Of a stretch of 64,000 nucleotides of DNA, positions 20,801 through 32,290 are shown in pieces. The notes beneath the pieces were generated by a model that did not search any database, was not told the DNA's origin, and saw only the letters and a list, made by a program, of their open reading frames with translations. Source of the DNA: Tillus elongatus (lineage: Eukaryota > Arthropoda > Insecta > Coleoptera > Cleridae). Each line of letters begins with the position of its first letter. Positions within the stretch are counted from its first letter, which is position 1. Made by a program: the position numbers and the translations under genes. The stretch is taken from the NCBI GenBank assembly GCA_964006375.1, contig OZ023267.1:25149239-25213238 (forward strand), read 5' to 3'.

Positions 20801-22870
20801 CAGGGTCGCTGATAAGTCTGGAAACGGTCGATTATCCGGGAAAATATACAAGGTGTCGAAAAAAGTTTTATACAAAAGTTTTTGGGTTCTTCAATGTCTA
20901 CTAGGCGGTGATAATTTCATTTATACAGGGTTGGTCATACAGGCGTGGCACACCAATATTAATTTTTTTTTAATGGAACACCCTATATATTATTCGATAT
21001 TTCAATCCTTCTCTTAATTTTGAGCAACATTGATCAGAAGCATGATGTACATAAACTCAATCGTTTCCGGGTAAAAAAATAAATAAAAATAAACGCTATT
21101 GTTTTTAAAATCTATTGGATGAAGAACAAAAATAAATGAAAAGTAGAATATCTCTTGAAAACAATCTGTGAGTGTGAAAAGAACCGGTTGCGATGTTTTT
21201 AACATTGTTTGAAATCCTATTTTATAAGATGTTCAAAGTGTTCTCCATTGACCTCCTGACAATAATGAATTCGCTTAACAAAACATTGCACTGCATTTAC
21301 AAGAGCGTTTTGAGGAATGTTATTAATTTCATGCACAATCCTTGCTTGCAACTCTTCAATCTTCTGCGGTCTATTTTGGTAAATTAAATTTTTTACATGA
21401 CCCCACAAAAAAAAAGTCAAGCGGCGTCATGTCGGGAGACCTAGCTGGCCATTCAATAGTTCCCCTGCGCCCTATCCATCTGCCAGGAAAGGTTTGATTC
21501 AGATATTCCCGTACCTCAATTCCAAAATGAGGGGGTGCCCCATCCTGCTGAAACCATATTTCTTCCGCTGGTAGATTTGGGTCGTTATTGTTCGGAAATA
21601 ATCGACTAACGTCTGGAACAATTGATTCTCGCAAAAGTGTTAAATATCGAGCAGAGTTCAAATTACCGTGTATAAAATAAGGTCCTATGATATGTCCACC
21701 AATAATAGCACACCAAATATTTACTTTTTGCGGTCTTTGGGTGTGAATTTGTTCCATCCAATGTGGGTTTTCGTCTGACCAGTACCTACAGTTGTGTCGG
21801 TTGACTTGTCCATTCAAACAAAATGTAGATTCGTCGGAAAACAAAATGTGGTTGGCAAAGTTAAAATTTTGGCGTAACTTCTCCATAATAAGTTCACAGA
21901 ACTCGATTCTGTGATCAAAATCGTCTTCACTCAGTTCTTGCAATAAATGAATTTTATATGGACGGAACTTTTCCCGCTTCGTAATCTTTTGAATTGAATA
22001 TCGACTCATATTGTGATTTAAAGCCAATTGCTGTGCCGAAGTTTTCGGATTTTCCACCACATCCAATATTACATTCAAAGAATTTTCTTCATTTGTAACG
22101 GTTACTGGCCTTCCAGTTCTAGGTTTATCCTTGATACCGCCAGTTTCGTGAAAACGATGCAAAGTTTTCGAAACTGTGGATTTGGAGATCGATTCCCGCT
22201 CAGGATGCAACTCATTGAACATAATCACCACTTGAGCAAAACTTCGTGTTCTATCACCGTACCCTATCATCATTAAAATTTCGATACGTTCGGTTTCACT
22301 TAAACTTGTCATTTTGCACAAAAACTGTTGACACTAAATTACTAATGTTTCAAAACTGTTGACACTGAATGAATGTTTGACATTCGTTGTCCTGGAAACA
22401 TTTTAAAACAAAAGAATAATACTGCGTTTCTTATGGGCATCTTATCTTATCTTGGGATTCCAAACAATGTTAAAAACATCGCAACCGGTTCTTTTCACAC
22501 TCACAGATTGTTTTCAAGAGATATTCTACTTTTCATTTATTTTTGTTCTTCATCCAATAGATTTTAAAAACAGTAGCGTTTATTTTTATTTATTTTTTTA
22601 CCCCGAAACGATTGAGTTTAGGTACATTATGCTTCTCATAAATGTTGCTCAAAATTAAGAGAAGGATTGAAATATCGAATAATATATAGGGTGTTCCATT
22701 AAAAAAAATTAATATTGGTGTGCCACGCCTGTATGACCAACCCTGTATAAATAAAATTATCACCGCCTAGTAGACATTGAAGAACCCAAAAACTTTTGTA
22801 TAAAACTTTTTTCGACACCTTGTATATTTTCCCGGATAATCGACCGTTTCCAGACTTATCAGCGACCCTG
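20801..22870 (-). mobile_element. Mariner C, complete DD41D element with long terminal inverted repeats
   Basis: Complete 2070-bp element. It begins CAGGGTCGCTGATAAGTCTG and ends with the reverse complement GCGACCCTG. The inverted repeats run about 420 bases (20801-21221 and 22450-22870). A TA target duplication flanks it exactly (20799-20800 and 22871-22872). The empty site is visible in unit I (GAATAATATTTAAAATAAAC near 17156). It carries one transposase gene that is almost intact. Confidence 0.95.
21217..22312 (-). CDS. Mariner C transposase (DD41D), one frameshift from intact
   Basis: Cut-and-paste transposase with all functional blocks. The N-terminus MTSLSETERIEILMMIGYGD is a helix-turn-helix, followed by FNELHPERESISKSTVSKTL and a GRP-like linker (KDKPRTGRPVTVT). 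The catalytic core has HILFSDESTFCLNGQVNRHN (first Asp), VNIWCAIIGGHIIGPYFIHG, EIWFQQDGAPPHFGIEVREY (second Asp), RRGTIEWPARSPDMTP and LDFF (third Asp). There are 41 residues between the last two. A run of nine A (21407-21415 on the plus strand) causes one frameshift. The C-terminal piece continues in the other frame (21217-21420) with WGHVKNLIYQNRPQKIEELQ and ends HFEHLIK. The start chosen is the second in-frame ATG, which begins the family-like sequence; an ATG three codons earlier (22319-22321) is also possible. Confidence 0.9.
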
Positions 22871-22969
22871 TATTTAAAATAAACAGGAAACAAACTATTT
22901 AGTTCAAAATTTGAAGCAACGTGTTAAATACACCTCAAATTGTTCAAATAATTAAATACTAAAACGTTA

Positions 22970-23290
22970 TATTGCTCCAGTTTTAACGAAATAATGTCAA
23001 TTTCCACCAAATAACTCCCCTGTCATCCCCTATCTCCTGGAGCGATTTTACCCAAAATCGAACCGTGAGTTTATCGGGTGCTAACTGTTTAGAAAAATTG
23101 AAGACGGTATCTCAATTCATTCTAAAGTTATTGTGGCTACAAACAGACAGACATACAGAACGACCGACAAAAAAAATCGTTCCCAAATCATGTTTTCTAT
23201 ATGTTTTGACAATTTTTGAGACGTTTAAGCGAAAACAAATTTTGAAATTTTTGTCGCCGATGCCATACTTCCACACGTTGTGACGATGTG
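22970..23290. repeat. AACGTTATRTT dispersed repeat, unit II copy
   Basis: Near-identical to 17255-17575, carried along in the tandem duplication. Confidence 0.85.
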
Positions 23291-23466
23291 GAAGTAAAAA
23301 TGATTGATGATGTTTCTATTTATACCAATGTTTTTTAAAAATCAAAATGCAAGTTTGGATGCTACTTTTCGTGATAACTCGTAATATTCGCTTGGCGTGC
23401 AGTACATAAATAAAGTAATTTGTTCTTAAAAACTTAGGTAAACAAGAAAACAAATAGAATACTCAC

Positions 23467-23536
23467 CAATTGTTATATTACTATTTCCGAGTCCATTATA
23501 AAAACAAGATAGCAAAATAATAATACACAAAAACAT
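23467..23536 (-). CDS. Kainate-type glutamate receptor, first coding exon copy b (duplicated signal peptide)
   Basis: Seventy-nt twin of the exon at 17759-17828, created by the tandem duplication of this region. It keeps the ATG, the hydrophobic signal peptide (MFLCIIILLSCFYNGLGNSN then ITI), the open phase and the same donor GTGAGTATT. It differs from copy a at the codons for Gly15 and Ile/Leu16 (GGTATC against GGACTC). The surrounding sequence is also duplicated, including the possible leader ORF. If it has a promoter, it could serve as an alternative first exon and would yield an almost identical mature receptor. It may also be a non-transcribed copy. Both exons are structurally intact, so sequence alone cannot say which is used. 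Confidence 0.7.
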
Positions 23537-23602
23537 GATGTTATAGTGCTGAAAAGTGGTTTAAGCTAATCTCAACTTCACCTAAAATTATTTACGTGAC
23601 GC

Positions 23603-23710
23603 TTACGATTCCATGGTGTCTTCTACTGCTGCTTTTAACTTGGCGTAACCCGCATCGTCTTTAATTTGGAACGGGGCCAAATATAAGTGGCATAAATAAA
23701 AATAGACCAT
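23603..23710 (-). CDS. Small 35-codon ORF, duplicated copy upstream of exon 1b
   Basis: Second copy of the ORF at 17895-18002, with the same 35-residue reading frame and the same spacing to its exon 1 copy. The only difference I see inside the frame is silent. The copies are recent, so conservation here is weak evidence for function. Confidence 0.3.
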   Translation of the reverse strand: MVYFYLCHLYLAPFQIKDDAGYAKLKAAVEDTMES

Positions 23711-23967
23711 GCATTTTCAAATATATTATTAAGAGAAAAGGAAGTCTAGTAAATTTGGAATGTTGACGTTAGTTTTTAGTGCAAATATTCGTAATCAAAT
23801 GACTCAAATAAAATAAAAACCGTTAAGTTCAAAGTACTTTATTCCTCACTAACCTCGAAATTCGGCTACGAAGCAACATATTTTATACTGGGTGGGTATT
23901 TGGTTTGACGCGGCTAACCCATCACCAGGTGATAGTAGGGTTCATTTGGAGCCCAAATAACTAATTA

Positions 23968-25872
23968 TAGGGTGGCGCATTGAAAACGAAACAGACCGAT
24001 TTTCGTCCAGAGAATTTTTTTTTTAAGAAACGCTAAAACACGTCAATTTTAATATTGAAAGGGACATGTTTTGACATAAAACTCAACTTTGTCATATCAA
24101 CCCCTTAAGGGTGGTGATAACAAGCCTTATATTTTAAATAGGGAACATGGGTAGAGTGTTATATCATTTGAAAGATCTTTCTTTTCTGAATTCAGCACAC
24201 TAATCTTTTTGGAAGTTTTATAAACTCGTTTAAAAATTATTCACAGTTGAAGATGCAAAAACGCTTTTCACTCATTTCGATAAGAAATGTGCTGATAGTC
24301 AATGTTTTGTTGCTTTGTAAACAAAAAATGGACTATCAGAACATTTCTTATCGGAATGAGAGAAATGCGGTTTATTATTTCAATTTATCGGTCGGTTTGA
24401 TACTTGATAGTACTACCGAAAATTATTTTCACAATGGTGTATTCTGTAGAACAAAGAGTTGAAATAATTACCCTTTTTTTCAAAAACGATGACTGTGCCA
24501 ACCGTACCGCAAATTTGTTTAATGAACGGTATCCGAACAGACATGTTAACAGGAAATACATTTTGAAGTTTCGGCAAAGTGGTTCAGTAGCCAACAAAAA
24601 ACGGGATCCTGAACGTGAATTTCCGGTTAGAAATGAGACTACTGAGATTGAAGTTTTAGGACAAATTGCTGCAGACCCAACATTGAGCACGAGAAAATTG
24701 GCCACTGTTTCAAACATGAAAAGAAGAACTATTCAGCGAATAGTGAAGCATCATAAATTTCACCCGTTTAAAATTCATCTTGTACAACTGAATGAAGATG
24801 ATTTTGATCGGCCGCTGGACTTTTGTGAAGTTATGACTGCACGAATAGCTGATAACGGAAACTTTCTGTTCAATATATGTTTTTCAGACGAGTGTACGTT
24901 TTTATTAAATTCTACAGTCAATCGTCATAATTGTCGTTATTGGGCAGATAATAATCCAAGAAATTTTCACGAAGTCCACACTCAAACTCCACACATAAAT
25001 TGAATGTCTGGACTAGCATTTTTGAAGACCGCTTAATCGGACCAATTTTTCTTGATGGCAATTTGAGTGGAGAAACGTATTTGGAGTTACTAGAAGATAC
25101 CGTTTACCCTCTACTAATTGACATTATTGAAAATGATGATCGCTATCAAGAAAATCAATTAGTGTTTCAACAAGATGGAGCTCCTCCGCATTTTTTACAA
25201 CGTGTTAGAGGGTTTTTGAACAGAGAGTTTCCAGAGCAATGGATTGGGCGTAGAGATGCTATTGAATGGCCCCCTAGATCACCGGATTTAACTCCTTTCG
25301 ACTTCTTTCTATATGTTGAACTTACGCTACAGAACCGGAGTTTCTGGAAGAATTACGACGGCGCATTGTGGAAGAATGCCATCTAATAATTCCACAAATG
25401 CTCCAGAATGTCAGAGCTCGTTTTGAACAAAATTTGTTCTTTGGATGGAAGCTGGTGGTCAACAATTTGAACACTTGCTTAACTGAATAAACATTTTTGA
25501 ACGTTTGGTTTGGTTTTTTAGTTTTTTTTAACGAAAAATTGATTAAACAGCGCATTTATTATCACAATGAATGAAATACGTTCTTACATATTCAATTGTG
25601 AATAAGTTTTAAGCGAGTTGATAAAACTTCCAAAAAAATTTGTGTGCTAAATTCAGTAAAGGAAGAGCTTTCAAATGATGTAACACTCGAGCCATGTACC
25701 CTATTTAAAATATAAGGTTTGTTATCACCACCCTTAATGGGTTGATGTGACAAAATTGAGTTTTATGTCAAAACATGTCCCCCTCAATATTAAAATTGAC
25801 GTGTTTCAGCGCTTCTTAAAAAAATAATTTCTTTGGACGCAAATCTGTCTGTTGCGCTTTCAGTGCGCCACC

Positions 25873-25875
<3 letters not shown>
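23968..25875 (+). mobile_element. Mariner A2, full-length but decayed
   Basis: Left inverted repeat starts AGGGTGGCGCATTGAAAACG; the right end is its complement GCGCCACCCTG at 25875, abutting (TA)n. The inverted repeats are about 320 bases. The internal hairpin and transposase remnants are present in order. This is the uninterrupted counterpart of A1. Confidence 0.9.
24434..25480 (+). pseudogene. Mariner A2 transposase (DD41D), frameshifted
   Basis: The frame starts MVYSVEQRVEIITLFFKNDD (helix-turn-helix). It continues without the internal duplication seen in A1 to ICFSDECTFLLNSTVNRHNC (first Asp) and stops at 25003, where two extra bases break QTPQKLNVW. The second frame (25000-25386) has FQQDGAPPHFLQRVRGFLNR (second Asp), RSPDLTPFDFFLY (third Asp, 41-residue spacing). 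A second frameshift near 25310 follows. The C-terminal stretch ends about 25480 with a QQFEHLLN-like tail. Inactive, but all three acidic residues survive. Confidence 0.87.

Positions 25876-25956
<81 letters not shown>
25876..25956. repeat. (TA)n microsatellite at the right end of mariner A2
   Basis: About 80 bases of TA, starting directly at the end of the mariner inverted repeat. Confidence 0.97.
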
Positions 25957-25957
25957 T

Positions 25958-26130
25958 AAGAACATTTAGTTGTGGATATAGGATATTTAGAATTATTCAT
26001 CCTCTGATGTCGCTAACTTGGTTAGTGAAACGTTCGTCAGGTCTTTTAAAATGTGTTGTGGTGATTTGGGTTCTCAAAGTGTGCTTGTCAGTGCTCATCA
26101 CAGGTTTCAATGTTCACTTAATAATACTGC
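25958..26130 (+). repeat. P-type hammerhead repeat
   Basis: Contains the ribozyme-like motif (26001-26041), then GTGTTGTGGTGATTTGGGTT and CAGTGCTCATCACAGG. It belongs to the same family as 10855-10960 and the copies at 29.1, 29.9, 30.8 and 31.7 kb. Lies directly right of a (TA)n tract. Confidence 0.7.
26001..26041 (+). ncRNA. Hammerhead ribozyme-like motif in P-type repeat
   Basis: Stem I CCT/AGG, core CTGATGT (final A changed to T), one extra C, stem II GCTAAC-TTG-GTTAGT, GAAAC, stem III ACGTTCGT and a GTC triplet. The A9 change probably abolishes activity. Confidence 0.68.
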
Positions 26131-26985
26131 ATTTTACGTATCCAACATTGTTCGATTAATTACCTTATATTTCAATAGTTCTGCTTATACCGCAAGCAAA
26201 GATTTAGTCCTATTAGGGCACACGAAACAGTTAAATGTTTGCCTTTCCATAACGAGTCGATGGTTAATGCATTATGATGACATTGTATAGTAGGACCTGA
26301 TAACGGATTATCAGAACAAAAGAGAATACATGGGCAGGCATGTCCAGGACGCTTGCGTGTTATCTTCAGTGCAAAGCTTTAAAAGTTGTTGGAGACGCGT
26401 CTCGACGCTAGTTTGGTCGCAGTGGTATGTTCCGTAGCACCGGAGTTATGTCTAAATGACAGTGTGTTATATGTACGCATCAGACAGCAGCAAGCCTTAC
26501 TAACAAGGTAATAACATTATTTATTTGTAGTGTTATCCATGATTCATATAGTTTGTGTATCGCAAGGCGGCCTAAAATTTTATCTGTCAAAAAATTATCA
26601 GTTTATGTTTTACGTGAATGTCTGCGATATTAGTATACACAAATGTGGTTTATATTTAGAGAGTCTTCAATCAGCTGATGCGTTCAGCTATGTTTAGATT
26701 TTATCCATTATATATTATGAGTTCGTGGATAATAACTCACGCTTTTCAAGTTTATATGTGTTTATGTTTTTTATGTAACCGCAAGTAAATTTCATTACAT
26801 TAAGGTGTCCAGAAGAAAAAACTTACCGGAGAAACGTTTACATGGAAAATTGTTTTTAGAAACACTATTAGCAAAATTGTTTTGGTGCGAAAAAATTACA
26901 CATAGTGTAAAGAAGATTGCATTACTATCTGGTGGTATCTTGTTTGGTGTTCCTTTATTTTATACACAAACACACACGCACACAC

Positions 26986-26990
<5 letters not shown>
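26131..26990. other. Less AT-rich stretch with a possible 5' exon
   Basis: About 26340-26510 is clearly less AT-rich than its neighbours and ends CTAACAAG|GTAATAAC, which resembles a splice donor on the plus strand. No ORF or family match is visible. It could be a non-coding first exon or promoter region, or a relic. The rest is AT-rich with nothing recognised. Confidence 0.25.

Positions 26991-26991
<1 letters not shown>

Positions 26992-27073
<82 letters not shown>
26992..27073. repeat. (TA)n microsatellite left of mariner A3
   Basis: About 80 bases of TA, preceded by a short (CA)n stretch. Mariner A3 begins directly at its end. Confidence 0.97.
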
Positions 27074-27076
<3 letters not shown>

Positions 27077-28996
27077 GTGGCGCATTGAAAACAAAACGGA
27101 CCGATTTGCGTCCAGATATATTTTTTTAAGAAACTCTGAAACACGTCAATTTTAATATTGAGGGGGACATGTTTTAACATAAAACTCAACTTTGTCACAT
27201 CAACCCCTTAAGGGTGGTGATAACAACCCTTATATTTTAAATAGGGAACATGGGTCTAGTGTTACATCATTTGAAAGCTCTTTGTTTTATGAATTCAGCA
27301 CATTAATTTTTTGGAAGTTTTATCAGCTGGTTTAAAAATTATTTACAGTTGAAAATGCAAAAACGCATTTCACTCATTCCGATAAGAAATGTGTTGATAG
27401 TCAATGTTTTTGTTGGTTTGTAAACAAAAAATTGACTATCAGAACATTTCTTATCGGAATGAGAGAAATGCGGTTTATTATTTCACTTTATCGGTCGGTT
27501 TGATACTTGATAGTACTACCGAAAATTAATTTCACAATGGTGTATTCTGTAGAAGAAAGGGTTAAAATAATTACTCTTTTTTTCAAAAACGATGACTGTG
27601 CCAACCGTACCGCAAATTTGTTTCATGAACGACATCCGAACAGACATATTAACAGAAAATACATTTTGGAGTTAGTTGCAAAGTTTCGACAAAGTGGTTC
27701 AGTAGCCAACAAAAAACGGGATCCTGAACGTGAATTTCCGGTTAGAAATGAGACTACTTAGATTAAAGTTTTAGGACAAATTGCTGCAGACCCAACTTTG
27801 AGCAAGAGAAAATTGGCCACTGTTTCAAACATCAAAAGAAGAACTATTCAGAGAATATTGAAGCATCATAAATTTCACCCGCATAAAATTCATCTTGTAC
27901 AACAACTGAATGGAAATGATTTTGATCGGCGGCTGGAGTTTTGTGAAGTTATGACTGCACGAATAGCTGATAACGGGAACTTTCTGTTCAATATCTGTTT
28001 TACAGACGAGTGTACGTTTTTACTAAACTCTACAGTCAATCGTCATAATTGTCGTTATTGGGCAGATGATAATCTAAGACATTTCACGAAGTCCACATTT
28101 AAACTCCACAAAAATTGAATGTCTGGACTGGCATTTTTGGAGACCGTTTAATCGGACCAATTTTTCTTAATAGCAATTTGAGTGGCGAAACGTATTTGGA
28201 GTTACTAGAAGATATCGTTTACCCTCTACTAATTGACAGTTTTGAAAATGATGATCGCTTACAACAAAATCAATTGGTGTTTCAACAAGATGGAGCTCCT
28301 TCGCATTTTTCACGGGGTGTTAGGGAGTTTTTGAACAGAGAGTTTCCAGAGCAATGGATTGGGCGTAGAGGTGCTAATGAGTGCCCCCCTAGATCACCGG
28401 ATTTAACTCTTTCAGACTTCTTTATATGGGTCCATTTAAAGAGTAGAATTTACGCAACAGAACCGGAGTCTCTGGAAAAATTACGATGACGCATTGTTGA
28501 AGAATGCCTTCTAATAACTCCAAAAATGCTCCAGAATGTCAGAGCTCGTTTTGAACAAAATTTGTACTTCTGTATGGAAGCTGGTGGTCAACAATTTGAA
28601 CACTTACTTAACTGAATACACATTTTTGAACCTTTGGTTTTGTTCTTTAGTTTTTTAACGAAAAATTGACTAATTAAAGCATTTCTTATCATAATGAACG
28701 AAATACGTTCTTGCAAATCCAACCGTGAATAATTTTTAAACGAGTTGATAAAATTTCCAAAAAAATTACTGTGCTGAATTGAGAAAAAAAAGAGCTCTCA
28801 AATGATGTAACACTCGACCCATATTCCCTATTTAAAATATAAAGGTTGTTATCACCACCCTTAAGGGGTTGATGTGACAAAGTTGAGTTTTATGTCAAAA
28901 CATGTCCCCCTCAACATTAAAATTGATGTGTTTCAGCGTTTCTTAAAAACATAATTTCTCTGGACGCAAATCGGTCTGTTTCGTTTTCAATGTCCC

Positions 28997-29000
<4 letters not shown>
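27074..29000 (+). mobile_element. Mariner A3, complete ends, inserted within (TA)n
   Basis: Starts CAGGTGGCGCATTGAAAAC and ends CAATGTCCCACCC. Inverted repeats of about 320 bases at 27074-27400 and 28675-29000. (TA)n lies on both sides, so the element sits inside a microsatellite, consistent with TA target choice. The internal hairpin (27363-27472) and three transposase fragments are present. Confidence 0.92.
27537..28613 (+). pseudogene. Mariner A3 transposase (DD41D), three broken frames
   Basis: Fragments 27537-27761 (MVYSVEERVKIITLFFKNDD, stop after RNETT), 27798-28118 (KRKLATVSNIKRRTIQRILK through FTDECTFLLNSTVNRHNC) and 28115-28489 (MNVWTGIFGDRLIGPIFLN through FQQDGAPSHFSRGVREFLNR). 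The third block reads RSPDLTLSDFFIW with the 41-residue spacing. The C-terminus ends QQFEHLLN near 28613. It retains a two-codon stretch (ELVAKF) that A1 and A2 lack, so it is not simply a copy of them. Confidence 0.87.

Positions 29001-29088
<88 letters not shown>
29001..29088. repeat. (TA)n microsatellite right of mariner A3
   Basis: About 88 bases of TA. Confidence 0.97.
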
Positions 29089-29093
<5 letters not shown>

Positions 29094-29345
29094 ACCGTGT
29101 GATGTGTAAAATTTAGGGAACCAAATTCATCACAATACAGTTTTTAGACCAGACCAATGGTTCGCTAACGAAGTTAGCGTCATCAGAGAAATAAATAAAC
29201 TGTAGTATGATAAATCGAGTTCTCCAAATTGTACCTGTCAGTGCTCATCACAGGTACCAATTTTCATTCATTACAGTGTGGTGATAAAATTTGGAACATA
29301 ATTCATAAATGCATTATTTAATTTTGTTCAAGAAAAACGTTCGGG
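29089..29345 (-). repeat. P-type hammerhead repeat, copy in unit 1
   Basis: Minus strand reads CTGATGACGCTAACTTCGTT then AGCGAACC; stem II GCTAAC-TTC-GTTAGC is perfect, but GAAAC has become GAACC and no clean GTC follows in register. The downstream part CAGTGCTCATCACAGG matches the other P-type copies. Duplicated at 30831-31090. Confidence 0.68.
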
Positions 29346-29348
29346 CAA

Positions 29349-30125
<777 letters not shown>

Positions 30126-30515
30126 TCAATTTTACCTTTTTAATTGTCAATTTATGACGTAAAGATTACATTAATGACGTCACCTATTTTTGAATGATGA
30201 GGTCATCATAAGTTTTTTAAATGACAACTATATTTTTTGCTGTTTTTCCATGGACCTACTTACTACTTAAATGATCATTAAAAAAATTAGCAAAAAAATT
30301 GCATTACTTAATTCGAAAAAATGAAAACCTACATTTAATAAGAAATAAGAAATATTTCCCACAGTTTTTATTTAGGACGAGTTTTCTTTAGAATAATGAG
30401 GTTAAATCGTAAATTAATTTCGATTATTACCTGGCGTTATAATTAATTAATAGTCTTTTAGTGGTGAAAGTGTAAAAGTGCTTAAAGTAACCAATTCTAA
30501 TTCTAATTGAACAAA

Positions 30516-30712
30516 AATGGCACGTTCAGCCAAAAGGGAAAGAATAGAGATATCAATGATGTTTCGATATGGCGCTAGTCTTAGAAATCATCAGGAGTTA
30601 TTTAGCCAAACCATGCTGATAGACCGCCAATTGCAAGATCTACAGTAAGTAAATTGGTTGTCAAATTCACAGAAACGGGATCCGTAAAATATTTGCCATG
30701 AGTAGGTCATCT
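30516..30712 (+). pseudogene. Mariner D transposase, N-terminal stub (duplicated)
   Basis: Begins MARSAKRERIEISMMFRYGA, a helix-turn-helix start similar to mariner C. It breaks off at GTAGGTCATCT where the tandem duplication joins a mariner A end. The same sequence continues intact into the longer copy at 32291. Confidence 0.75.
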
Positions 30713-30756
30713 AATTTCTCTGGACGCAAATCGGTCTGTTTCGTTTTCAATGTCCC

Positions 30757-30762
<6 letters not shown>

Positions 30763-30830
<68 letters not shown>
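30763..30830. repeat. (TA)n microsatellite
   Basis: About 70 bases of TA. Confidence 0.97.
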
Positions 30831-30837
<7 letters not shown>

Positions 30838-31090
30838 ACCGTGTGATGTGTAAAATTTAGGGAACCAAATTCATCACAATACAGTTTTTAGACCAGACCA
30901 ATGGTTCGCTAACGAAGTTAGCGTCATCAGAGAAATAAATAAACTGTAGTATGATAAATCGAGTTCTCCAAATTGTACCTGTCAGTGCTCATCACAGGTA
31001 CCAATTTTCATTCATTACAGTGTGGTGATAAAATTTGGAACATAATTCATAAATGCATTATTTAATTTTGTTCAAGAAAAACGTTCGGGC
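30831..31090 (-). repeat. P-type hammerhead repeat, copy in unit 2
   Basis: Near-identical to 29089-29345, with the same stem II and the same GAACC core damage. Confidence 0.68.
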
Positions 31091-31092
31091 AA

Positions 31093-31659
<567 letters not shown>

Positions 31660-32290
31660 GTGTGATGTGTACAATTTAGGGAACCAAATTCATCACAATA
31701 CAGTTTTTAGACCAGACCAATGGTTAGCGTCATCAGAAAAATAAATAAACTGTAGTATGATAAATCGAGTTCTCCAAATTGTACCTATCAGTGCTCATCA
31801 CAGGTACCAATTTTCATTCATTACAGTGTGGTGATAAAATTTGGAACATAATTCATAAATGCATTATTTAATTTTGTTCAAGAAAAACGTTCGGGCAAGT
31901 CAATTTTACCTTTTTAATTGTCAATTTATGACGTAAAGATTACATTAATGACGTCACCTATTTTTGAATGATGAGGTCATCATAAGTTTTTTAAATGACA
32001 ACTATATTTTTTGCTGTTTTTCCATGGACCTACTTACTACTTAAATGATCATTAAAAAAATTAGCAAAAAAATTGCATTACTTAATTCGAAAAAATGAAA
32101 ACCTACATTTAATAAGAAATAAGAAATATTTCCCACAGTTTTTATTTAGGACGAGTTTTCTTTAGAATAATGAGGTTAAATCGTAAATTAATTTCGATTA
32201 TTACCTGGCGTTATAATTAATTAATAGTCTTTTAGTGGTGAAAGTGTAAAAGTGCTTAAAGTAACCAATTCTAATTCTAATTGAACAAAA

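Larger units (their letters stand above)
19548..25113. repeat. Tandem segmental duplication, unit II (enlarged by mariner C)
   Basis: Colinear copy of unit I: B2 (19681-20786), then mariner C inserted at a TA, then the AACGTTATRTT repeat (22970-23290), exon 1b, small ORF, and mariner A2. Sequence identity to unit I is very high by eye, with scattered substitutions and small indels, so the duplication is fairly recent. Confidence 0.92.
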
